A stretch of 7,694 nucleotides of DNA from Candidatus Poseidoniaceae archaeon (GTDB taxonomy: Archaea > Thermoplasmatota > Poseidoniia > Poseidoniales > Poseidoniaceae), in contig JAKMFY010000025.1 of NCBI GenBank assembly GCA_022425185.1, positions 1 through 7,694 of the forward strand. The letters are read 5' to 3'. Shown piece after piece: positions 1 through 6,462 of this stretch. A program made the position numbers and the translations under genes. How positions within the stretch are numbered: the stretch's first letter is position 1; each line of letters opens with the position of its first letter. A model generated the notes under the pieces. The model worked only from the letters and a program-made list of their open reading frames with translations. It was not told the origin of the DNA and made no database searches.

Positions 1-1134
1 CGCTTGTATCCCGAATCCACCGTTGCACTCGCAGTTGCAGGCATTGCAGTAGCATCAGTAAAAATGTTGGAAGAAGAAGGAGCATCTCTCATCAAATGGG
101 TTCTTCTTGCGATCGCTAGTGTTCATACTTTGGTTTTGACAAAAGGGCTCTCAAGCAACGTTGGATGGATATTATTGGTTCTTCTCTTCGCTTGGATTCT
201 TCTCGATCGATTGCTTCCCGCCTTCCAAAAATATTCGCGTAATCCATTCCAATCATTGTCGATAGGAATACCACTCGCAATCGGGGCAATGGTTGGGTTA
301 TCCTTTGTTCAAGGAGGGTCGTTTGAAGCAATGCAAACAAATCCAATACAATGGATGTTCGCACTACTGGTTGCCTTCGGTGATGGCGTAGGGTTGTATC
401 TTTTGCTGGGATTAGCAATATGGCCATTCCTCATCCCAACACTTCTCAGTATTCGCCGTTCACACGATTCACGAACAACATTTCTCACAGTATTTGTTGT
501 CAGTGGTATGATCATAATGACGATGTGGATTGCTTCCTTATGGGTCTATGAGGCAATACGTTGGGATGTACCGTTGTGGAAGAATATGATCACAATGGGC
601 AACAATGGTCGTTATCTTACAGCCCTAAGTATTCCCATATTGATGCTGGTGAACCACTTTTTCAATAACCGAGGGTCGTATGATTTAGCTCCAATTCGTA
701 AACCAATGTTCGTTGCGATTCTTTTGGTTCTCCCATTGTCAATGCTTGCAGGATTGCATGGTCAAACCATGTGGACAGATGATGCTGGAGAAATCGTTTC
801 ATTAGAAATTCAAGACGGTCAAGATTTCCTCTACATCGATGATGAATCGTTAGCAATGCATTGGTTGTATACATTTAGATTGGAAATCGATCCGAATAGC
901 GACAAGAACATCACTGGACATTGGCGTTCTCCAGATAGTAACTGGGAAATTGAACTCGAAGGACAACAGATGCTACAACGAGGCAATCTTGAGGATGTTG
1001 AATTCATTATCTTCGCCCCGAACATCGATGCTGCTCCTCCAGAGAATTGGGAACTCATCGCTTCTGATAAGGCTCCTTTCCTCAATGGAGGGGCCGAATG
1101 GAAGGTCTTCCAAGCACCTGTAAATGTATCTTGA
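1..1134 (+). CDS. Polytopic membrane protein with C-terminal soluble domain (5' partial)
   Basis: The reading frame is open to the left edge, so the true start probably lies outside; the first in-window start-like codon is TTG at 4, with no visible SD. From that codon there are 376 residues ending in TGA. About eight or nine hydrophobic segments can be seen near residues 5-20, 28-46, 53-72, 87-103, 114-150 (probably two), 158-182, 203-220 and 234-251. After the last one, residues 252-376 form a hydrophilic domain rich in acidic and aromatic residues, with no membrane segment and no cysteine motif. A GNNGRYLTAL stretch just before a membrane helix (about 199-208) resembles the GRY motif late in some large membrane glycosyltransferase-like proteins, but this is weak. 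I do not recognise the family. The stop is 21 bases before aceE on the same strand, which suggests co-transcription. It is certainly coding and a membrane protein; its function is unknown. Confidence 0.8.
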   Translation, partial: RLYPESTVALAVAGIAVASVKMLEEEGASLIKWVLLAIASVHTLVLTKGLSSNVGWILLVLLFAWILLDRLLPAFQKYSRNPFQSLSIGIPLAIGAMVGLSFVQGGSFEAMQTNPIQWMFALLVAFGDGVGLYLLLGLAIWPFLIPTLLSIRRSHDSRTTFLTVFVVSGMIIMTMWIASLWVYEAIRWDVPLWKNMITMGNNGRYLTALSIPILMLVNHFFNNRGSYDLAPIRKPMFVAILLVLPLSMLAGLHGQTMWTDDAGEIVSLEIQDGQDFLYIDDESLAMHWLYTFRLEIDPNSDKNITGHWRSPDSNWEIELEGQQMLQRGNLEDVEFIIFAPNIDAAPPENWELIASDKAPFLNGGAEWKVFQAPVNVS

Positions 1135-1141
1135 GACCAGC

Positions 1142-1147
1142 GAGGGG
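1142..1147 (+). promoter_or_regulatory. Shine-Dalgarno site GAGGGG for aceE
   Basis: GAGGGG lies 8 bases before the ATG at 1156, which is good spacing and decides the start. A second CGAGGGG at 1176-1182 lies only 3 bases before an alternative in-frame ATG at 1186, which is too close for normal use. The site sits in the 21-base gap after the membrane-protein gene, so aceE can be translated from a shared transcript. Confidence 0.65.
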
Positions 1148-1155
1148 TTCAAGGC

Positions 1156-3864
1156 ATGGCTACGCGACGGTCCTACGAGGGGAATATGGTGCGACGTGCC
1201 GGCGCTCACAATGCTTTACCAGATGAAGACCCCATTCAGAGTCGCGAATGGGAACAATCAGTTGAGCAAGTTATCGAACAACAAGGCTCACAGCGTGCTG
1301 AACGATTGTTGCATACGGCCATTGCAGCAGGAAAGGAAGGCGGCATCGACATCGATACGACCACAACACCCTATCTCAATACCATCTCTCCAGAAATGCA
1401 AGGAGCATATCCCGGCGATTTGGAAATGGAAAAGCGGCTTCACACAATCAACCGTTGGAATGCGATGATGTTGGTCACACGGGCTAACAAATACTTCGAC
1501 GGAATCGGCGGACACATCTCGACCTATGCTTCTGTTTCACATCTTTGGGAGATCGGGCTCAACCATTTCTTCAGAGGAAAAGATGGCGATGGCTGGGGCG
1601 ATCACGTCTACTGGCAAGGGCACGCTTCACCAGGAATCTATTCACGCGCTTGGCTTGAAGGCCGTCTTACAGATGAAAACATTGAACATTTCAGACAAGA
1701 AGTCGAAGGCGTAGGCTTGTCTTCATATCCTCATCCACGATTGATGCCAGAATTCTGGGAATATCCCTCGGTATCGATGGGTCTTGGCGCTATGACTGCA
1801 ATCCATCAAGCCCGTTTCAACCGATATCTTCACCACCGAGGCCTCGCTGATACAACGCTTTCTCGTGTATGGTACACCATGGGAGACGGCGAGTCCGATG
1901 AGCCAGAATCTTTGTCTGAACTTGCCCTTGCAGGTCGAGAAGGACTTGACAACATTGTCATGACAATGAATTGTAATCTACAACGTCTTGATGGACCTGT
2001 TCGAGGTAATTCCAAGATTGTTCAAGAACTGGAAGGCCGCTTCCGTGGTGCTGGATGGAATGTCATCAAAATTCTCTGGGGCACATCTTGGGATTCATTG
2101 TTTGAAAGAGATACAAAAGGAATTCTTGCACAACGTCTTGCAAACCTCGTCGATGGGGATGAACAACGTCTCTTCACTGCCGAAGGGGCGGTAATTCGCA
2201 AGGAATTGTTTGCTGGAGAAGAGTTAACGGCAATGGTTGCTGATTACTCTGATGCAGAACTAGAAGCGCTAACAGAGGATCTTGGCGGTCATGATTTCGC
2301 TAAAATTCACGCTGCTTACGCTGCTGCTTGCGCTCACAAAGGGCAACCAACAGTTGTTCTTGCCCGCACCATCAAAGGATACGGGCTTGGTCCTGCTTTC
2401 GCAGGAAGAAACACAACCCACCAACGAAAGAAAGCTGATGAAAACGATCTTCAATTAATTCGAGATGCGATGGGTCTTGATTTCACTGATGAGCAGTTGG
2501 AGAAATTACCATTCATCCGACCAGAGGACGTTCCTGAAGTTGCAGCATATGCAAAGAACCGACGTGTTGCAATGGGTGGACCATGTCCTGAACGCCGTTC
2601 TCCGAAGTTTGGACTCACTCTTCCTGAAGATTCAGTCTATGCTGACTTCGATGAAGGGACGAAAGGAAAGAGCCAAGTCTCAACGACGATGGTCTTTGTT
2701 CGTTTGATGCGCGGCCTCATGAAAACCAAGGGATTTGGAGAACGCGTCGTACCACTGATTCCAGACGAAGCGAGAACATTCGGTATGGATCCATTGTTCG
2801 CAGAATTTGGAATTTATCATCCTGAAGGACAATTGTACAAACCTGTAGATCACAAGGTTCTGATGAAGTACAAAGAATCCGCAAAAGGTCAAATTTTAGA
2901 AGAAGGAATCAATGAAGCAGGAGCACTTTCCTCATTCATTGCAGCCGCGACTTCCTATTCATCACAAGGTAGTCCAACCATCCCATTCTACATCTTTTAC
3001 TCCATGTTTGGATTCCAGCGAGTCGCTGATTTGATTTGGTCTGCTGCTGATTCGAGAGCCAGAGGATTCCTTGTCGGAGCAACATCTGGACGTACAACGC
3101 TAAACGGTGAAGGCCTTCAGCACCAAGATGGTCATTCATTGCTCATGGCACATACCAATCCAGCAGTTCGCGCATACGACCCAGCGTTTGCTTTCGAACT
3201 CTCAACGATCATTAAGCGTGGTATTGTTGAAATGTCCGATGAAGATGTGGACGTGTTGTATTATCTCGCAGTTTACAATGAAAACTATCCAATGCCGCCG
3301 AAGCCGGAAGGTTCAGATGAAGGGATCCTCAAAGGACTGTATCGTCTTCGAGCAGCACCAAAGGGCGATGGTCCAGTGGTTCGATTGATTGGTTCAGGAC
3401 CGATTATGCTCCAAGTTCTTGATGCGGTTGAAAAGTTAGAAGCAGTTGGCGTTCGTGCTGAGATTTGGTCTGCGACTTCATACGGAGAATTACGCCGTGA
3501 TGGAATGGAAACGTCTCGATGGAACCGACTTCATCCTGGAGAAGAAATGCGAACAAGTTGGGTTGAAACTCAATTTGCAGAGGATGATTCACCAATCATT
3601 GCAGTTTCGGATAACATGGCCGCAGTGCCTGAAATGATACGAGAATGGGTTCATGCTCCATTCACTGTTCTTGGAACAGATGGGTTTGGCAGATCTGATA
3701 CTCGAACTGCACTTCGCCGCTTCTTCGAAATTGATGGGGAATCCGTCGCACTTGCAGCATTATCTTCCTTGGTTCGTGCAGGAACGATTGAAGCTTCTGT
3801 CTATGACGAGGCAATGAAATCTTACGGTGTTTCAGCAGATAGAACCGATATTACCAGTCTCTGA
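1156..3864 (+). CDS. aceE: Pyruvate dehydrogenase E1 component, homodimeric type
   Basis: This enzyme decarboxylates pyruvate with thiamine diphosphate and Mg2+ and passes the acetyl group to the lipoyl domain of E2, feeding acetyl-CoA synthesis in the cytoplasm. The 902-residue length matches the family (E. coli about 887, mycobacterial about 901). The TPP-binding motif starts at GDGE (243-246) and ends at NCN (272-274). Counterparts of E. coli active-site residues are visible: H120 in GGHIS, H156 in QGHASPG, H422 in the THQRKK loop, E583 in QILEEGINE, and H656/H660 in GLQHQDGH. The C-terminal transketolase-like domain carries VLGTDGFGRSDTR (838-850). Phrases such as GGHISTYAS, NHFFRGK and HASPGIY recall actinobacterial AceE more than the E. 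coli protein. No E2 or E3 gene is adjacent. Archaeal and many bacterial OADH complexes use a two-subunit E1 instead, so lateral acquisition is likely if the host is an archaeon. No frameshift is seen. Confidence 0.97.
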   Translation: MATRRSYEGNMVRRAGAHNALPDEDPIQSREWEQSVEQVIEQQGSQRAERLLHTAIAAGKEGGIDIDTTTTPYLNTISPEMQGAYPGDLEMEKRLHTINRWNAMMLVTRANKYFDGIGGHISTYASVSHLWEIGLNHFFRGKDGDGWGDHVYWQGHASPGIYSRAWLEGRLTDENIEHFRQEVEGVGLSSYPHPRLMPEFWEYPSVSMGLGAMTAIHQARFNRYLHHRGLADTTLSRVWYTMGDGESDEPESLSELALAGREGLDNIVMTMNCNLQRLDGPVRGNSKIVQELEGRFRGAGWNVIKILWGTSWDSLFERDTKGILAQRLANLVDGDEQRLFTAEGAVIRKELFAGEELTAMVADYSDAELEALTEDLGGHDFAKIHAAYAAACAHKGQPTVVLARTIKGYGLGPAFAGRNTTHQRKKADENDLQLIRDAMGLDFTDEQLEKLPFIRPEDVPEVAAYAKNRRVAMGGPCPERRSPKFGLTLPEDSVYADFDEGTKGKSQVSTTMVFVRLMRGLMKTKGFGERVVPLIPDEARTFGMDPLFAEFGIYHPEGQLYKPVDHKVLMKYKESAKGQILEEGINEAGALSSFIAAATSYSSQGSPTIPFYIFYSMFGFQRVADLIWSAADSRARGFLVGATSGRTTLNGEGLQHQDGHSLLMAHTNPAVRAYDPAFAFELSTIIKRGIVEMSDEDVDVLYYLAVYNENYPMPPKPEGSDEGILKGLYRLRAAPKGDGPVVRLIGSGPIMLQVLDAVEKLEAVGVRAEIWSATSYGELRRDGMETSRWNRLHPGEEMRTSWVETQFAEDDSPIIAVSDNMAAVPEMIREWVHAPFTVLGTDGFGRSDTRTALRRFFEIDGESVALAALSSLVRAGTIEASVYDEAMKSYGVSADRTDITSL

Positions 3865-4642
3865 TTGGTGGAGCCCAGCCCCCATCATTACGGGCATGGT
3901 CTAAAATGTGCCAATAGATTGTTGTGAGTTCAGATTCTGAATTTTCGATGTAATGGAGTTCGTCAACCATGAGTGGTTTCTCGAGGTCTCTCCATGCTTT
4001 TCTTGCATTCCCTCTCAACCCCATAATATGTTGAGCAGGTCCACAGGTGGGCAAAGACAAGCGCGTCTTCCATTGACGTTCAATGATGCCGTAAGATTCC
4101 ATTGATTCGAGAACTTTCATTTGAGATGGATTCGCCTTTTTTCGAACAAGCCAACTCGGATTTACAGACGTATCTACAGTGTACCCCTGTTGTGAAAGAA
4201 GGGGTGCCATCCAGTCCGAGACATAGCCTGCAGGGGATCGAAACCATGGGCGAAATGAATCAGGAAAGTGTTTCTTGAGAAGTGATGTGGCTTGTTTCAA
4301 ATCGTTCGAGAACCGTTCAGAATCTTCTGGCCAAGCAGACCAACTTCGATGGGTTAGGCCATGACATCCAATGGTGATCCTTCCCCCAAACTCTGTTTCA
4401 AGACTTTGAATGGTGGAAACAAATTCCTTGTTTTCACATTGATCTGCTATGATGAATATTGTAACTGCAAACTCGTTTGATCTCATCCATTGGTTGAACG
4501 TATGGAATCCTTCCTGTAAACGCTGTGAATAATTTGGTAATGCTTCCTTTGCTTTTGACCGAGTGGGGTGTCCTTGGTGGGAAGGAACATGCCGCAGGTC
4601 ATCGGTATCAACCGTGCACCATGTCCGCGCCAATCGCCTCAC
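3851..4642 (-). CDS. Polysaccharide deacetylase family protein (NodB homology domain)
   Basis: NodB-type enzymes are metal-dependent hydrolases that remove N- or O-acetyl groups from glycans; the substrate here cannot be read from the sequence. The 263 residues are almost all one domain. Motif 1 is TVDTDD (10-15), a variant of the usual TFDDG, supplying candidate catalytic and metal-binding aspartates. Motif 2 is HGLTH (94-98), the metal-binding HxxxH. Motif 3 is RSPAG (135-139). D157 in VDTSVNPSW fits motif 4. The last motif, usually LxLH, is less clear; WHILDH (244-249) is the best candidate. There is no signal peptide or membrane helix, so it is probably cytoplasmic. The start is GTG, overlapping the GNAT stop as GTGA; an in-frame TGA lies just upstream, which excludes a longer start. 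AAGG is only 2 bases before the GTG, so translation probably depends on coupling. The 3' end overlaps aceE by 14 bases on the opposite strand. Confidence 0.85.
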   Translation of the reverse strand: MRRLARTWCTVDTDDLRHVPSHQGHPTRSKAKEALPNYSQRLQEGFHTFNQWMRSNEFAVTIFIIADQCENKEFVSTIQSLETEFGGRITIGCHGLTHRSWSAWPEDSERFSNDLKQATSLLKKHFPDSFRPWFRSPAGYVSDWMAPLLSQQGYTVDTSVNPSWLVRKKANPSQMKVLESMESYGIIERQWKTRLSLPTCGPAQHIMGLRGNARKAWRDLEKPLMVDELHYIENSESELTTIYWHILDHARNDGGWAPPIRDW

Positions 4643-5205
4643 ATCCTTGGCAGATCAATAACATGAATACGATGAGGGACTGTTTTTCCATTGAGTTCAA
4701 TTCCAATAAATTCCTCTATGATTTGACCTTCCCATCGACTGCAAATACGTTCAGCAGTAATCAAACCTGCAGTATTTCTTGGATGCACGGTGATTTCAAT
4801 TCTGTAGGTTTCTCCACGAGAATTAAGCCATCCAAGAACTGAATCAACAGCCCTTGAAGCGATTCCCTTCTCACGGAATCCTTTGCGAACCCAATAGCCA
4901 AGATTGTAATGGGACTGAAGAAGTTGCATTTCATCACCTAATCCAATCAGGCCAATGAAAGAGTTCGAACCATCATGAATGGACCAGAAATGAACTCGAT
5001 CGGCGTTGGAAAGATGCTCAAGGTCATGGAGCATATCGGAAAGTTGACGAGTAATATCTCGATCATTTCGCAACCAAGGCAGAGCTGCCTTTGCTGATTC
5101 AGGATCTTCGACATAGGCTTCCATGACCGATGAAAGAATGGCCTTAGAAACAGGCCTTAGTGTAAAACCGCCTTGTAATTCAGGGAGTTCGGGAGTTCTT
5201 GCCAT
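4639..5205 (-). CDS. GNAT family N-acetyltransferase, RimJ/RimL-like
   Basis: GNAT enzymes transfer acetyl from acetyl-CoA to an amine, such as a protein N-terminus, amino sugar, polyamine or antibiotic. The 188-residue length fits a single GNAT domain. FTLRPVS (14-20) begins the domain as the usual first strand. FIGLIGLGD (83-91) is the beta-4 region. YWVRKGFREKGIASRAV (104-120) is motif A, with REKGIA matching the R/QxxGxG/A pyrophosphate-binding loop. The strand IEITVHPRNTAGLITAERI (136-154) is typical of the RimJ/RimL (Acetyltransf_3) group, with N144 in the place of the conserved Asn. The C-terminal HRIHVIDLP is the last strand. The ATG at 5205 has GAGG 7 bases upstream, overlapping the zinc-ribbon stop codon. 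It overlaps the deacetylase start by 4 bases. The acceptor is unknown; a protein target is typical for RimJ-like members, but the deacetylase neighbour makes a sugar amine possible. Confidence 0.92.
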   Translation of the reverse strand: MARTPELPELQGGFTLRPVSKAILSSVMEAYVEDPESAKAALPWLRNDRDITRQLSDMLHDLEHLSNADRVHFWSIHDGSNSFIGLIGLGDEMQLLQSHYNLGYWVRKGFREKGIASRAVDSVLGWLNSRGETYRIEITVHPRNTAGLITAERICSRWEGQIIEEFIGIELNGKTVPHRIHVIDLPRM

Positions 5206-5212
5206 CGTGATT

Positions 5213-5216
5213 CCTC
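5213..5216 (-). promoter_or_regulatory. Shine-Dalgarno GAGG for the GNAT gene
   Basis: Read on the minus strand, TGAGGA contains both the stop codon of the zinc-ribbon gene and the SD of the next gene. The spacing to the ATG at 5205 is 7 bases. This supports both the chosen start and coupled expression. Confidence 0.65.
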
Positions 5217-6324
5217 AAGCAGATAGGTGTGCGATTGCGGTCATAACGCTTTCATCATCATGATGGACGCGTCGAGCCATTTCAAGCATCCAATTGAGAT
5301 GTTCTGTTCGGCCTGCTTGTTGGAGAACAAGGCCAATGTGGTACAGTAAAGATACATCCTCTCCTAAGTGAGGTCCTAAAGCGTCAATTTGAGCTTCTGC
5401 TTCTTGGACACGACCTGATTTAACAAGTGTAAGGGATTCTACAACGATGCGGTGAACATCCCGATGATCGTATGGAGTTGAGGCTGGCCAAGGCCAAATT
5501 CTGTGGCCGAGTTGAGGCTCTGGAGTGATGACGTCTTCTTCTGTTGGCTCTTCAATAGAAGATTCAACGACATCATCATCCGGAAGTTCGGGGACGTTTT
5601 CTTCTTCATCTGGCAATTCTGGAGTATGTTGGGTCTCAGAGATTTCGTCTTCAGGAAGTTCAGGAAGTACAGTTTCGTCTTCAGGAAGTTCTGGCATAGC
5701 ATCTTCTTCGACTAAAGGTAAGTCGGGTAAGGCTGCAGTCTCAAAAGAGACCTCCTCTTCATCCATATCCGGTAAGTCGGGAACAATTCCAGGATCTGGC
5801 CCCACGGAACCACTGAAATCGACCTCGGATTCTTCGCCAGATGTTTCTGAGAATAATTGTCCTTGACCGGTGTGAACAGGCTCTTCAACTTCATCGAGAG
5901 GGTCGGATTCAGGAACAGTAAATCGTTCTTCGATTTCTGGAGCATCTTCTGTTGATAGTTCAACTTCTTCTGCTTTCTCAAATTCTACTGTTTCAGAAAG
6001 TGTAGGTCCTTCACTTTCGATGAATGAGAAGTTGTCTGAATCTTCAGCGTCATCGTATTGATCAATATCAACGGTAACGTCCTCAAGGGCAAGAACTGCT
6101 TCTACTGAGTATTCCTCTTCCTCATTATCATCTGCATCATCCATGAGTGTGCTGAGGAGATCGTTCTTGACCGATGTTTCAACAGGGTTATGCTGGTCAC
6201 GTGCCGGTTTGGTGAGGTCATAGTAGCATTGGCTGCATGTCGTAGCATCCATCGCATTCGAAACGCCACAGAATGGGCAGGAATTTTCATCCTCCTCATT
6301 CTTGTCTTTACGCTTCCAAAACAT
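5215..6324 (-). CDS. Zinc-ribbon protein with acidic repeat linker and C-terminal TPR-like module
   Basis: I do not recognise a named family. The 369 residues have three parts. Residues 1-40 hold a basic start (FWKRKDK) and a zinc ribbon, CPFC at 16-19 and CSQC at 30-33, the double CxxC layout common in archaeal small zinc ribbons. Residues 61-270 are extremely acidic: I count 79 Asp/Glu and only 2 Lys/Arg, so the region is surely disordered. It contains six P[D/E]LP motifs (starting at 182, 200, 211, 221, 235 and 245). Residues 288-369 are predicted helical, with two TPR-like helix pairs (SGRVQEAEAQIDALGPHL and AGRTEHLNWMLEMARRVHHDD). There is no signal peptide or membrane segment. The layout suggests an adaptor or scaffold that binds a partner through the C-terminal helices; this is inference. 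It is first in the operon with the GNAT and deacetylase genes. The start ATG at 6324 has AGGG 7 bases upstream. Confidence 0.88.
   Translation of the reverse strand: MFWKRKDKNEEDENSCPFCGVSNAMDATTCSQCYYDLTKPARDQHNPVETSVKNDLLSTLMDDADDNEEEEYSVEAVLALEDVTVDIDQYDDAEDSDNFSFIESEGPTLSETVEFEKAEEVELSTEDAPEIEERFTVPESDPLDEVEEPVHTGQGQLFSETSGEESEVDFSGSVGPDPGIVPDLPDMDEEEVSFETAALPDLPLVEEDAMPELPEDETVLPELPEDEISETQHTPELPDEEENVPELPDDDVVESSIEEPTEEDVITPEPQLGHRIWPWPASTPYDHRDVHRIVVESLTLVKSGRVQEAEAQIDALGPHLGEDVSLLYHIGLVLQQAGRTEHLNWMLEMARRVHHDDESVMTAIAHLSA
5581..5781 (-). repeat. P[D/E]LP repeat region inside the acidic linker
   Basis: Six PDLP/PELP motifs are encoded here, each followed by a run of acidic residues. 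Two neighbouring units are near-identical at DNA level: the 19 bases at 5643-5661 recur exactly at 5673-5691, a 30-base period that encodes a 10-residue unit, PELPEDE plus three residues. Recent tandem duplication is the likely origin of that pair; the other copies have diverged. Confidence 0.85.
6226..6279 (-). other. Zinc ribbon domain of the acidic protein
   Basis: Residues 16-33 contain C16, C19, C30 and C33 (CPFC then CSQC, 10 residues between the pairs). The spacing fits a single four-cysteine zinc ribbon. The cysteines are the only ones in the protein, which supports a structural zinc site. Confidence 0.75.
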
Positions 6325-6330
6325 ACTCTC

Positions 6331-6350
6331 GCCCTACTTTCACGGTAGGC
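6331..6350 (-). promoter_or_regulatory. Hairpin covering the SD of the zinc-ribbon gene
   Basis: On the minus strand GCCTAC (6350-6345) can pair with GTAGG(G)C (6337-6331), with one bulged G and a 7-base loop. The AGGG at 6335-6332, which is 7 bases before the ATG and is the best SD, lies in the 3' arm. Pairing could limit ribosome access. The stem is short, so the role is uncertain. Confidence 0.35.
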
Positions 6351-6358
6351 ACTTGTGG

Positions 6359-6364
6359 TTTAAG
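6359..6364 (-). promoter_or_regulatory. Possible TATA-like element for the zinc-ribbon operon
   Basis: The minus strand reads CTTAAA about 35-40 bases before the ATG at 6324. This would put an archaeal-type transcription start some 10-15 bases before the start codon. It is a weak match and would only apply if the host is an archaeon. Confidence 0.2.
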
Positions 6365-6446
6365 CATCACCATCCCTCGACCGAGGTTTGCTTCATTCGC
6401 CATAGGATGAAATGTGTTCACGAGTTGGAACTCACATGGGCGAAAA

Positions 6447-6454
6447 GGGGAGGG
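6447..6454 (+). promoter_or_regulatory. Strong Shine-Dalgarno (GGGGAGGG) for the helicase gene
   Basis: GGGGAGGG lies 8 bases before the ATG at 6463. An in-frame ATG at 6436 exists 27 bases upstream but has no SD, and using it would put this purine run inside the coding sequence. The site therefore decides the start at 6463. Confidence 0.7.
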
Positions 6455-6462
6455 TTCGCAGA

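Larger units (their letters stand above)
6325..6462. other. Divergent intergenic region with short inverted repeats
   Basis: These 138 bases separate the divergent zinc-ribbon and helicase genes and must hold both promoters. Two short perfect inverted repeats are visible: CCTCG/CGAGG with a 2-base spacer at 6375-6386, and GAGTT/AACTC with a 2-base spacer at 6422-6433. Either could bind a dimeric regulator, but 5-base arms are near what chance gives. No convincing TATA box is seen for the helicase. Confidence 0.4.

Noticed and set aside
116..515. Two minus-strand frames opposite the membrane protein
   Set aside because: They lie opposite a strongly hydrophobic, plainly coding + strand frame and show no domain or SD.
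1124..1468. 114-codon + strand frame across the start of aceE
   Set aside because: It is out of frame with aceE, whose N-terminal region aligns with the family from about residue 25 on. The composition looks like a frame shadow.
3865..3900. Possible terminator after aceE
   Set aside because: GC-rich bases follow the stop codon but I find no stable stem followed by a T run, and the segment codes for the end of the deacetylase.
4525..4842. 105-codon + strand frame across the GNAT-deacetylase junction
   Set aside because: It lies opposite two genes with clear family motifs, has no recognisable domain and no SD.
5525..5866. Serine/glycine-rich reading frame on the + strand
   Set aside because: It is the antisense of the acidic PELP repeats: Glu/Asp/Pro codons read backwards give Ser/Gly. 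It has no SD and the zinc-ribbon frame on the other strand is clearly the real gene.
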